Source of the DNA: a bacterium
Lineage (GTDB): Bacteria > Bacteroidota > Ignavibacteria > Kapaibacteriales > UBA2268
DNA: 64,000 nucleotides
NCBI GenBank assembly: GCA_030431515.1
Contig: JAUIIX010000007.1
Location: 30,142 to 94,141, forward strand
Reading direction: 5' to 3'
Both the position numbers and the translations under genes were made by a program. Shown piece by piece: positions 54,386 to 63,510 of this stretch. The notes beneath the pieces are model-generated. The model saw only the letters and a list, made by a program, of their open reading frames with translations, had not been told where the DNA came from and searched no databases. The number at the start of each line of letters is the position of its first letter. Position 1 is the first letter of the stretch.

Positions 54386-55318
54386 ATGAAAGCATTAGTA
54401 ACAGGTGGAGCAGGTTTTATTGGGTCTCATATCGTTGATAGATTAATTGAAAATGGACTTGAGGTTGTCATAATTGATAATATGTACACAGGTCAAAAAG
54501 AAAATATTAATCCTAAAGCTAAATTCTATTTGAATGATATTAGAGATGAAGAAACTTACAATATTATTTTAAAAGAAAAGCCAGATTATATTTTCCATAC
54601 GGCGGCTCAAATGTCCGTTCCTTTTTCTGTTGAAAATCCTAAATTTGACCTTGATGTAAATGGTAACGGAACATTAAATTTAATAAAAGCAAGTTTAGAA
54701 ATAAATTTAAAGAAATTCATTTTTAGTTCGACTGGTGGAGTTATTTATGGTCATCTTGATATTCTTCCAACTAAAGAAGATGTAATATTAAAACCACTTT
54801 GTCCTTATGGTATTACTAAATTACTTTGCGAGAACTATTTGCATTTCTATATGCACGAATTTGGCTTAAACTATACTGCACTTCGATACGGAAATGTATA
54901 TGGACCAAGACAAGCAAATGCTCACGAGTCAGGTGTAATTACTATTTTTGCTCGTAAATTATTGAAAAATGAGAGATGTAAAATCTATGAATATGACGAC
55001 CAAAAAGGCGGTATGGTTAGAGATTATGTCTATATCTCAGATGTGATTGATGCAAATATAGCAGCAATGGAGTCTGAAAGTGGAGTATATAATGTCGGAA
55101 CAAGCATTGGAACAAATACTCTTTCACTTTATAATACAATATCTGAAATTACAAAAATAGAAACTGGATATGATTCTCTACCTCCAAGAAAAGGTGAAAT
55201 TAGATCAATAATTCTTGATGTTTCAAAAGCTAAAAATAACTTTAATTGGTCTCCAAAAATAAATATTCAAGAAGGAATGGAAATAACTTTAGATTATTTC
55301 AAAAACCTTAATGAATAG
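54386..55318 (+). CDS. NAD-dependent sugar epimerase/dehydratase
   Basis: 310 residues, extended SDR. TGGAGFIGSHIVDRL is the NAD-binding fold, STGGVIYG holds the Ser/Thr, and YGITKLLCENYL the catalytic Tyr-x3-Lys. Closest in feel to UDP-glucose 4-epimerase-like or dTDP-glucose 4,6-dehydratase-like proteins, with SLPPRKGEIRSIILDVSKAK typical of the former. It shares an operon with the aminotransferase. It stops four bases from the convergent giant gene, leaving no room for a terminator. Confidence 0.9.
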   Translation: MKALVTGGAGFIGSHIVDRLIENGLEVVIIDNMYTGQKENINPKAKFYLNDIRDEETYNIILKEKPDYIFHTAAQMSVPFSVENPKFDLDVNGNGTLNLIKASLEINLKKFIFSSTGGVIYGHLDILPTKEDVILKPLCPYGITKLLCENYLHFYMHEFGLNYTALRYGNVYGPRQANAHESGVITIFARKLLKNERCKIYEYDDQKGGMVRDYVYISDVIDANIAAMESESGVYNVGTSIGTNTLSLYNTISEITKIETGYDSLPPRKGEIRSIILDVSKAKNNFNWSPKINIQEGMEITLDYFKNLNE

Positions 55319-55322
55319 TATT

Positions 55323-58300
55323 TTAGTTATTAATAATAATCTTATTTTTATTAATTAATTCATCATTTGAATATAATAATAATAAATAAATACCAGTTTT
55401 TAAATTATGATTTAATTTAATATTATTAGTATTATAATAATTATTAATTAATTCTTTTTCTCCAAGCAAATTAATTATCTCTAATTTAATGTTAGAATAA
55501 TTATGATTTAATTTTATTTCTAAATAATTATTGCTTGGATTAGGATAAATTAATAAATTATTATTTCTAACACTTGACATATTAAAGGTAATTGTATTTG
55601 AATTTTCTTCAGATAAACAATCAAACTCATTTACTGCAATTGCGTAATAAGTCATATTATTTTTCGGAGTAATAATATTCCCTTCTTCTGAAAGTAAAAT
55701 ATCATTTTCATACCATTTATTTCTTATTTTATCTGATATTATTTTACCATTTTCTTCTTTGATTGTAGCCGCTTCTGGAACATCATTAATTGTATAATTA
55801 AATAATATTTCTTCATTACAATTTGTAATTAAATCAGCAACATTTATTTTTAATTCCTTATCACCAATCGAATTATATTTAATTATTATTTTATTTTCTT
55901 CTGTTTTAATTAATTCATAATCTACAGATAATATTTCAATTTTGTGCTCTGCATTATTATTAATAATTGTAATATTTTCATTTAAACAATATTCAGTTTT
56001 TAATTCTTGAATATCAATGTTACTAATATTATTTACATTAATTAATTTACTTATTTCTTCACTTTTTTGATTCATATTATTAAATCTAATTAATTTAATA
56101 TCTACTAATCCTACTTTATTAAATTTAACAATAATATTATTATCATTATCTTCAACTATTTCAGCATTTTCTACTGTCCAAGTAAATGATAAAAACTCTG
56201 CATCACTTGTTACAAATTTAATTTCATCATCTAAACAAACTTGACTAACACTTGGTGAAATTTGTAATTTAGGTTCGCTTAAAAAATAAATATCTTTTTC
56301 CGCTATATCCTCACATCCCCCTTTCTTATAAGTAACATTAATTTTACCTGGTTTGCTTTTCCATTTTACTATAATATTGCTAAGAGTCGAACTATTACTT
56401 AAAACTTCCCCACCTTCTACAGTCCAATTATAGCTATCATATTCATTTTTAATATAATATTCTTCTGTGCATTCAATACAAGAGCTATCGCCTCCAATTA
56501 TTTCAGCAACATTTAATTTTACAGGGTTTATAATCAATTTCTGACTAATTTCACAATCATTTTTAGTTGCTTCTATAGATGCACTTATACTTGCTAAAAT
56601 AGAATTCCATTCTACAAAAATACTATCATCTTTTTGAGAAGAAATAACTCCACCAAGCACTTTCCAGTTTATTTCTTCTTTAGAATTAGTTTTAAAATAA
56701 TATTTTTCAACTTTATTTAAACATACATCTGTATTTCCAATTAATTCTAAAGTTTTTACATTTTTAACTAACACAGTAATACTATCTTCACTAATACAGT
56801 TATCATTTGATTGAATAATATTTAATTTATATTTCCCACTTTCAGAAATAGTATAATTTAAACTGTCACCTTCATAAATTAATTCTTTATTCAAATACCA
56901 TTTTGTTTCAGAACTTGGGTATTCTTTAGAAAATAAATTAATACTCTCATTCGGGCAAATAGTATCCCTAATTATAGAATAATTTAATTTAGGATAAATA
57001 ATAAACTCTTCAGAAACAGATAAGTTATATGGTTTACTCGACTCAACTTGAAATCTATATTTATCAGAATAAATATTAATTTCAGGTAGATTAATATTTA
57101 ATTTATTAAAATTACCTTTTTGATTATATATTTGTTTTTTATTAGTAAAATTACCATTCTCATCAGATAAATAAACCGTGAAAAAGTTCTCATTTGAAAT
57201 TTCATAATCTGGCTCAATATCTAATTGAATATCACTTTCAGAACAATATTCAACATTGTTATTTATACTAATATTTCTATAAGAATTATCTTTAAATATA
57301 GAGTAAAAAGCATCTGTATCACCATTATAATTATTTTGATGCCCATTTAATCCAAAAATATTAGCTGATGAAGTATATCCTGCTACATAAATTTTTCTGT
57401 CATGATTAAATACACTTCTTGCTACATCTTCTTCCTGCCCACCTAAATATGCACCAAAAATCACATTAAGATTTTTATCAAACTTTGCAAGTACAGCATC
57501 ATGATTTCCACTTCTATCCATAAAATCTGAATTAATTCCGATATTATTATCTGACCTGGATGCACCAACAATAAATAAATCTTCATCATATTTTATATCG
57601 TAAAATGATTCACCAAGACTACCACCATAATATGTAGATTTGATTAGAGAGTTAGTTTCAAACTTAGCCACAAATGCATCAGAAGAACCCCCAAAAGTCG
57701 TTTGGTGAGTATTTACTGGCAAATTATTGCTATATGAAGTACCTAATATATATAAATTAGTTCCATCATAATCAACTGCATTCATAAAATCATCATCACT
57801 ACCACCAAAATAACTACTTCTTACTAAATCTCCATTAATCAAAAATTCAGAGAAGAAACCATCATATTTCCCAGTTAATGAATTGTTATATCCATTTTTT
57901 GCAATATTATTGCTACTATTCGTACTTCCAACTACAAATATTCTATTATTTTCAACTAAAATATTATTCCCAAAATCAGAGAATTCGCCACCAAGATATG
58001 TTCCCCAATCTCTAATGCCATCTTCAAATCTAACTAAAAACATATCATACGCACCGCCAAGAACTGTTTGATAACCACCTGACACTATTCTATCAATCGA
58101 CCTTGTATATCCTGTAATATATACTGCTCCGTTTTCATATCCAATTCCATTAATTGCATCATTCTTTTCCCCACCGTAATATGTAGAATAAAGCACTTCG
58201 CCATCATTATTAAACTCAGCCCAAAAACCATCATCATCATCACCACCAAACACTTTCTGATGTGCATCAGTAGTCATTGTAAATGTCTCTGAAGACATCC

Positions 58301-59219
58301 TTCCAGCCATTAAAATATTATCACCCTTTACCTTATTCGAGAAAGCAATATCATTAAACTCTCCACCAAAATACGTTCCCCATATTCTCTTTCCCGTTGA
58401 GTCGAATTTCACCATATAAGCATCATAATCAGCATCTTTAATATTTTGATAGCCATTAAAAGCAATTTGTGCTGTCGATAAAGTCAAGCCAGCAGCATAA
58501 GAATTTTGATTAGAATCTAAATCCATATCATAAAATCTATCAATAGCAATCCCACCATAATAAGTACTTTTTAACATTACTATTGGGTCAATAATTACTA
58601 CTTTACTTTTATCATAATTTGTAATTTCAAACTTAATTTTATTATTAATTATTTTATATTTAATATCAATAAATTGTGTTGGATTATGCTTATAAAAAGC
58701 AATGGCTTTTGTCATAATAAAATCACCTAAAGCAATATTTCCTTCAATATTTTCAATGGGAGTATCACAACTAATTTCTACATCATTTAAGTCGGCATTT
58801 TCTTTTAATTCAATAATATATTCATAATTCAAATCATTATTTTTAATCTCTAAATTAATATTATTATATATATTCTCAATAACTATTTTATCATTATTTA
58901 TAAATTTCTTATTTTCTACTTTATTAAAATTAAACACATTATAATCATTGTTTTCAATTCCACTAAAGTTCTCAAACTTAGCATTCTCAAACTTTAACTT
59001 CAAATTCTTAAATTCCGATTTCATTATTCGAATATCATGAATCTCTCTTTCTCTTTCTTCAATTTTATATTCACTCAAATAAGTAAAATAAATCTCATTA
59101 CTATACGACGAAATTGCATTTTGGCTATTAAAGCCAAAAAACTTGTCATTATTAAAATGCAAGTTATTAGAAAAAGAAATAAAATTAAGTGAAATTAAAA
59201 GTATAATTATTATTTTCAT
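55323..59219 (-). CDS. giant secreted SBBP-propeller protein with T9SS sorting domain
   Basis: 1298 residues. Signal MKIIIILLISLNFISFSN; then a DUF7948-type N-terminal region (~residues 90-210) that often precedes SBBP repeats; then seven repeats each starting [KWYRF]-x-x-Y-[YFL]-GG (KSTYYGG, WGTYFGG, YSTYYGG, WGTYLGG, RSSYFGG, KSTYYGG, FGAYLGG), i.e. a seven-bladed propeller; then PKD/Ig-like domains with the recurring (x)NWTVEGGEV and WKVLGGVIS pattern; then a type A T9SS sorting domain (LIYPNPSNNYLEIKL ... GIYLLLLYS). Exported and attached to, or released from, the cell surface. Role probably adhesive or protective; unknown. Confidence 0.9.
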   Translation of the reverse strand: MKIIIILLISLNFISFSNNLHFNNDKFFGFNSQNAISSYSNEIYFTYLSEYKIEEREREIHDIRIMKSEFKNLKLKFENAKFENFSGIENNDYNVFNFNKVENKKFINNDKIVIENIYNNINLEIKNNDLNYEYIIELKENADLNDVEISCDTPIENIEGNIALGDFIMTKAIAFYKHNPTQFIDIKYKIINNKIKFEITNYDKSKVVIIDPIVMLKSTYYGGIAIDRFYDMDLDSNQNSYAAGLTLSTAQIAFNGYQNIKDADYDAYMVKFDSTGKRIWGTYFGGEFNDIAFSNKVKGDNILMAGRMSSETFTMTTDAHQKVFGGDDDDGFWAEFNNDGEVLYSTYYGGEKNDAINGIGYENGAVYITGYTRSIDRIVSGGYQTVLGGAYDMFLVRFEDGIRDWGTYLGGEFSDFGNNILVENNRIFVVGSTNSSNNIAKNGYNNSLTGKYDGFFSEFLINGDLVRSSYFGGSDDDFMNAVDYDGTNLYILGTSYSNNLPVNTHQTTFGGSSDAFVAKFETNSLIKSTYYGGSLGESFYDIKYDEDLFIVGASRSDNNIGINSDFMDRSGNHDAVLAKFDKNLNVIFGAYLGGQEEDVARSVFNHDRKIYVAGYTSSANIFGLNGHQNNYNGDTDAFYSIFKDNSYRNISINNNVEYCSESDIQLDIEPDYEISNENFFTVYLSDENGNFTNKKQIYNQKGNFNKLNINLPEINIYSDKYRFQVESSKPYNLSVSEEFIIYPKLNYSIIRDTICPNESINLFSKEYPSSETKWYLNKELIYEGDSLNYTISESGKYKLNIIQSNDNCISEDSITVLVKNVKTLELIGNTDVCLNKVEKYYFKTNSKEEINWKVLGGVISSQKDDSIFVEWNSILASISASIEATKNDCEISQKLIINPVKLNVAEIIGGDSSCIECTEEYYIKNEYDSYNWTVEGGEVLSNSSTLSNIIVKWKSKPGKINVTYKKGGCEDIAEKDIYFLSEPKLQISPSVSQVCLDDEIKFVTSDAEFLSFTWTVENAEIVEDNDNNIIVKFNKVGLVDIKLIRFNNMNQKSEEISKLINVNNISNIDIQELKTEYCLNENITIINNNAEHKIEILSVDYELIKTEENKIIIKYNSIGDKELKINVADLITNCNEEILFNYTINDVPEAATIKEENGKIISDKIRNKWYENDILLSEEGNIITPKNNMTYYAIAVNEFDCLSEENSNTITFNMSSVRNNNLLIYPNPSNNYLEIKLNHNYSNIKLEIINLLGEKELINNYYNTNNIKLNHNLKTGIYLLLLYSNDELINKNKIIINN

Positions 59220-59281
59220 ATATAATACATTTTTTAAAAGTAAAATAAACTCAAAAGTAAAGAAATTATTGTAAAAACAAA

Positions 59282-59311
59282 AAAAAGTCCCAAATTATTT
59301 GGGACTTTTTA
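59282..59311 (-). terminator. terminator after the first Spy-like lipoprotein gene
   Basis: GTCCCAAA-TTA-TTTGGGAC (59287-59305), extended by A/T on both sides to AAAAAGTCCC... and ...GGGACTTTTT. It stands between the minus-strand gene ending at 59335 and the start of the giant gene. Confidence 0.85.
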
Positions 59312-59334
59312 TCTTTAAAAATTAAAGTAGATAA

Positions 59335-60075
59335 TTATCTACCACTTCCTTTTCCTCTATCATCTCCGCCTTTGTCGTCTTTACCATCTCTTTTGGGCTT
59401 ATTTCTGTTATTTAACTTATCTTTTTGCTCTTGAGTTAAGATATCATCAATAGCAGTTTTTAAAGCTTCATGACATTTTTTAAGACCTTCCATTGCAGTT
59501 TGTAAATCAGTATTAGATTCCAAAGCACTTTGGATTTTCATTCTTAATTCTGACATCATTTTATGAGCTTCTTCTCTTGTAATCTCACCTGCTCTTAATT
59601 TTGTCATAATAGCCGTTCTTGCATCATTTGCACCAGCAAAAATCTCTCTATGAATAGACTTAATTGTTTCTAAATACTCTTTAGCACAATCATCATAAGC
59701 AGCTTTAGCTCTTTCCATTGCAGCTTTTTGATCATCAGTAAGATCTAAATCTTCACCAAATCTCTTAGCTTTGTCACTTCTTTTCTTTCTATCACCTTTA
59801 AGATCTGATCTTTTTTTTCTGTCGCCCATTGGATCTCTATCGTCACCACCCATCAACATATCAAAAGTCATATCTTCGTAATTCTCATTAAAAGGATTAT
59901 CTAAATCCCCAGAATTCAAATCAGCAACAATATCAGCTGGTAAGATGCTACTTGTAGCTCTTCCACCCATGTCAATATTGCCATCATCAGTCATTGGATT
60001 ATCTGATTGGCAAGAGAATAAGAACATACTCAGTGCAACACTTAGTGCCACCAACATCATATTTGTTCTACGCAT
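59335..60075 (-). CDS. Spy/CpxP-like (LTxxQ) lipoprotein
   Basis: 246 residues from the ATG preceded by GAGGT; four extra codons upstream would need a TTG. Lipoprotein signal MMLVALSVALSMFLFSC. A charged middle with the repeated DRKKRSD unit, then a helical Spy-like region: DLTDDQKAAMERAKAAYDDC, LRAGEITREEAHKMMSELRMKI, DDILTQEQKDKLNN, the last two resembling LTxxQ motifs. Tail is Lys/Asp/Gly-rich (KRDGKDDKGGDDRGKG). Likely periplasmic or outer-membrane stress/metal-binding protein. Similar in plan to the next gene, a paralogue. Confidence 0.75.
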   Translation of the reverse strand: MRRTNMMLVALSVALSMFLFSCQSDNPMTDDGNIDMGGRATSSILPADIVADLNSGDLDNPFNENYEDMTFDMLMGGDDRDPMGDRKKRSDLKGDRKKRSDKAKRFGEDLDLTDDQKAAMERAKAAYDDCAKEYLETIKSIHREIFAGANDARTAIMTKLRAGEITREEAHKMMSELRMKIQSALESNTDLQTAMEGLKKCHEALKTAIDDILTQEQKDKLNNRNKPKRDGKDDKGGDDRGKGSGR

Positions 60076-60225
60076 ATTATACCTCAAAAAATAAATTATA
60101 AAATTGTTTTCAACTACAATAGAAATTACACATCAATTTCTAAAACGTTACAAAGTTTTTAACAAAAATAATAATAATTTCAATAGAAAGCAAATATTTC
60201 TATTGTTTTTATAGAATTAACTATA

Positions 60226-60888
60226 TTATTTTTTTCCTTTGCGATGTCCTTTGCGGTGTTTACCTTTCATTTCTTTCATTTTTTCTAACTGATCGGCAGT
60301 TAGAATACTTTCCATTTTTGTCTTCATTTCATCATGACAAGCTTTCAATTCCTCTTTTAATGAAATAATTTCAGAATTATTCTTGATAGATTCTTTCACT
60401 TCACCTTTCAAAGTTTTTAGTAATTCTTTAGCTTCTTCCTTAGTGATTTCATTATTATTCATGCTTGTTATGATCTCATCTCTTTTAATATTAGCGGCTT
60501 CAAATTCAACTTCCAATAAACTCTTAATTTCTGTTCTTGAACTTTCAGAACATTCCTTCATTGCATCTTTTGCAGCTTTCATTTGTTCAACTTGTTCGTC
60601 TGATAGCCCTAATTTCTCTTTCATCATACCTTTCATTTTCTCGGCTCTTTCTTGGCGTTTATTAGCTTTTTCTTCCATATTACAATTTTCTTGATTTTTA
60701 TGGTCTATTCCAAAAGGTGTTTCTAAATCCACCATTTCTAAATGTTTGTCCAAACGAGCTTCTCCATCTTCCATATTCATCATCATAGATGTTGAATCTT
60801 CATCACTATCTATCAAATTTTCATTTTTACATGAAACTAAAGCCATTGTAGTTAATAATACTACTGCAAATACAAATTTTTTGTACAT
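60226..60888 (-). CDS. Spy/CpxP-like (LTxxQ) lipoprotein, paralogue
   Basis: 220 residues; signal MYKKFVFAVVLLTTMALVSC. Helical and highly charged: KMKGMMKEKLGLSDEQVEQM, SMNNNEITKEEAKELLKTLK and ESILTADQLEKMKEMKGKH correspond one to one to blocks of the gene downstream, including the paired cysteines (KECSES / KACHDE versus DDCAKE / KKCHEA). Ends in a His/Lys-rich tail (KHRKGHRKGKK), which may bind metal or acidic polymers. The two genes are 150 bases apart on the same strand. Confidence 0.75.
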   Translation of the reverse strand: MYKKFVFAVVLLTTMALVSCKNENLIDSDEDSTSMMMNMEDGEARLDKHLEMVDLETPFGIDHKNQENCNMEEKANKRQERAEKMKGMMKEKLGLSDEQVEQMKAAKDAMKECSESSRTEIKSLLEVEFEAANIKRDEIITSMNNNEITKEEAKELLKTLKGEVKESIKNNSEIISLKEELKACHDEMKTKMESILTADQLEKMKEMKGKHRKGHRKGKK

Positions 60889-61064
60889 GATATTTCTCCA
60901 ATATTTGTTAAATAAATCTTACTAATAAGACATATTATTTATTGAAAGGTTTAATTTAAAAATAAATATCTTCCATTTGTGAGAATGGATGGTTTTATTT
61001 TACTCAGACTTGATACTCAGTGTGATTAATATTAAAGTTCTCTGAAACTATTTCTTGTATCTTT

Positions 61065-61084
61065 GCATTCGCTCAGAATGACTG
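61065..61084. repeat. dispersed repeat, partial copy 7
   Basis: GCATTCGCTCAGAATGACTG shares TTCGCTC...GAATGAC with the copies near 24.4 kb. Lies between the Spy-like gene and the TIGR01777 gene. Confidence 0.5.
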
Positions 61085-61089
61085 TGTTC

Positions 61090-61968
61090 TCAGCCCTTCA
61101 AAATATTACTTAGTGCATCTTTTAGATGTGGATATTGAAATGTAAGTTTCTTGTCAGTTAAATTTTTTGGAATTACTTTTTGACTACGCATAACTTCTTG
61201 TGCTGATTCGCCTAAGATTATTTTTAGCACAAAACCAGGCACTTTAAATAAAGATGGTCTATTCATTACTTTGCCGAGAGTTTTTGCAAACTCAGACATT
61301 CTTACAGGATAAGGTGATGCAATATTGTAAGTTCCCTCTAAATTCTCTTCGATTGCAAATTTAAAAATTCTGAATACATCTAGTATATGAACCCAAGGAA
61401 ACCACTGTTTGCCGGAGCCAATTGGACCTCCTATAAAAAACTTAAATGGTGTTAGCATTTCTTTCAAAGCACCACCATCTTTAGTTAGCACAATCCCAAT
61501 CCGTGGAATAAAAGTCGGTACATTTGCTTTTTTTGCTTCTGCTTCCCAATCTCTGCATAACTCTGCAATAAAACCATCGGCATTATCTAAATCTTCGGTC
61601 AATTCTTTATCACCAGCATCACCATAATATCCTACTGCCGAAGCTGAAATAAATATTTGTGGCTTAACTTCAGCAATATTTATTGCTTCAACTAAATATT
61701 TTGTAGTCTTAATTCTGCTATCATAAAGCACTTTTTTATATGCTTTATTCCATCTTTTGCCAACTACGGATGCACCAGCTAAATTAATTACTGCACTTGC
61801 ACCACTAATTAACTCTGCAAGTTCTTCAGGTGTATCAGGATATTTCACATCGTGGCTGCCACCAGACCTTGATAAAATAGTGACTTTATAACCATTTTTG
61901 TCAAAATGTCTTTCTAAAAATTGACCTAATAAGCCACTTCCACCTGCTATAAAAATTTGTTTACTCAT
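61090..61968 (-). CDS. TIGR01777-family NAD(P)-dependent epimerase-like protein
   Basis: 292 residues, atypical SDR (YfcH/SULA-like). IFIAGGSGLLGQFLERHFDK binds the cofactor; SRIKTTKYLVEAINI, ISASAVGYYGDAGDKELTED, and FPWVHILDVFRIFKFAIEE are diagnostic, with a C-terminal DUF1731-like region (LGKVMNRPSLFKVPGFVLKIILGE...). Often linked to cell division or envelope. Starts inside the end of murE (4-base overlap), so they are co-translated. Confidence 0.92.
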   Translation of the reverse strand: MSKQIFIAGGSGLLGQFLERHFDKNGYKVTILSRSGGSHDVKYPDTPEELAELISGASAVINLAGASVVGKRWNKAYKKVLYDSRIKTTKYLVEAINIAEVKPQIFISASAVGYYGDAGDKELTEDLDNADGFIAELCRDWEAEAKKANVPTFIPRIGIVLTKDGGALKEMLTPFKFFIGGPIGSGKQWFPWVHILDVFRIFKFAIEENLEGTYNIASPYPVRMSEFAKTLGKVMNRPSLFKVPGFVLKIILGESAQEVMRSQKVIPKNLTDKKLTFQYPHLKDALSNILKG

Positions 61969-63428
61969 AATTCTAAATTTGCTTTTTTAATTTCATCAAA
62001 ATCATCAAAAAATACTTTTTCTGTTCCAACAACTTGATACTTCTCATGCCCTTTTCCTGCAATCAATATAATATCCCCACTTTCACTTAGTAATACTGCT
62101 TTCTTAATTGCTGCTTTTCTATCCACTATAATTTCAAAATTACCTTTCATTTCTACAATTATATCATCAATTATCGCTTTCGGGTTTTCAGTTCTTGGGT
62201 TATCACTTGTTACTATACTCAAATTTGCAATTTGATTTGAAATATTGCCCATCAACTTTCGCTTACCTTTATCCCTATCGCCACCACAACCAAATACAGA
62301 AATCACCCTTTTTGAAGTCAATTCTTTAAGACTTTTTAATGCTTTTTCTAAAGCATCAGGAGTGTGAGCATAATCCACAACAGCAATAGCTCCATTTTTA
62401 AGATTAACTTTTTCCATTCTTCCTTCAGGACCTTTCACTTTTGATAGTAAGTCCGAAACTTCACTTCTAAAGCCAAGAAAATCAAGCGATAATGCCACAA
62501 ATGATAAATTCATAATATTAAAATTAGATAATAGTGGGCTGTCTATAAGAATAACATCACTTCCATTTTCAATTTCAAATTTATTTCCTTCAATTCCAGA
62601 ATTTATTATTTTAATAGCATAATTATCTACTTTTTTTGCAAATGACAATTTCCTAATCTCTGCTTTGCAATCACTTAGCATAAATTCTGCCCATTTGTCA
62701 TCAGAGTCCAAAATCGCAAGTGAATTTATACTTAACTTATCAAAAAGCATCTTTTTAGCTTTAGCATAATTTTCCATTGTGATATGATAATCCAAATGAT
62801 CACGAGTTAAATTAGTAAATATTGCAATATCAAAATCAATAAATTCCACCCTATGTTGATCCAAAGAATGTGATGAAACCTCCATAATCACATATTCAAT
62901 TCCAATTGCTTTAAATTCTTTAAATAAAAGTATTAACTCTTTTACAGATGGAGTAGTATGCGTAGCTTCTTTTTTCTCATCATTTATCCAAATGCCATTT
63001 GTTCCAATCAATGCTACATTTTTATTTAACAATCTAAGCGATTGAAATAGCAAAGTGCTAACCGTTGTTTTACCATTTGTGCCAGTAATTCCGATAGTTT
63101 TAATATTTCGAGAGGGAAAATCAAAATAGAAATTCAATAATTTAGAAAGAGTAAGTCGGCTATTTTCAACTAAAGCAATATTTACTTTAGATTTATGTAA
63201 ATCAAATACTTGCTTATCGTCAGTAATAATTAGTATAGAATTACAACTTGATAGCTTTTCTATATAGTCATTCCCATTAGAAACACTGCCTCTAACGGCA
63301 ACAAAAATAAAATTATCTTTAATTTCACGAGAATCATCGCTAATCCCATGAATATCAATTTCATTATTAAGATTGCTTGAATCAATTATTTCAATTTGAT
63401 TTATTAAATTTTTAAGTTTTTGTGGCAT
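61965..63428 (-). CDS. murE: UDP-MurNAc-L-Ala-D-Glu:meso-diaminopimelate ligase
   Basis: 487 residues, full length. It adds meso-diaminopimelate to the peptidoglycan precursor. P-loop GITGTNGKTT at 113-122; FTNLTRDHLDYHITMENYA with the carbamylated-Lys region (KKMLF); the DNPR motif in TSDNPRTENP that selects meso-DAP over Lys; GKGHEKYQ at the end. Not in a dcw cluster here, but coupled to the TIGR01777 gene. Confidence 0.95.
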   Translation of the reverse strand: MPQKLKNLINQIEIIDSSNLNNEIDIHGISDDSREIKDNFIFVAVRGSVSNGNDYIEKLSSCNSILIITDDKQVFDLHKSKVNIALVENSRLTLSKLLNFYFDFPSRNIKTIGITGTNGKTTVSTLLFQSLRLLNKNVALIGTNGIWINDEKKEATHTTPSVKELILLFKEFKAIGIEYVIMEVSSHSLDQHRVEFIDFDIAIFTNLTRDHLDYHITMENYAKAKKMLFDKLSINSLAILDSDDKWAEFMLSDCKAEIRKLSFAKKVDNYAIKIINSGIEGNKFEIENGSDVILIDSPLLSNFNIMNLSFVALSLDFLGFRSEVSDLLSKVKGPEGRMEKVNLKNGAIAVVDYAHTPDALEKALKSLKELTSKRVISVFGCGGDRDKGKRKLMGNISNQIANLSIVTSDNPRTENPKAIIDDIIVEMKGNFEIIVDRKAAIKKAVLLSESGDIILIAGKGHEKYQVVGTEKVFFDDFDEIKKANLEL

Positions 63429-63510
63429 AATTTTTTTTAATGTTCATTTATATTTTTTTCTCAAAATTCCATTTGTAGAGACACGATTTAATGATTTAGT
63501 ATTGTCATAC

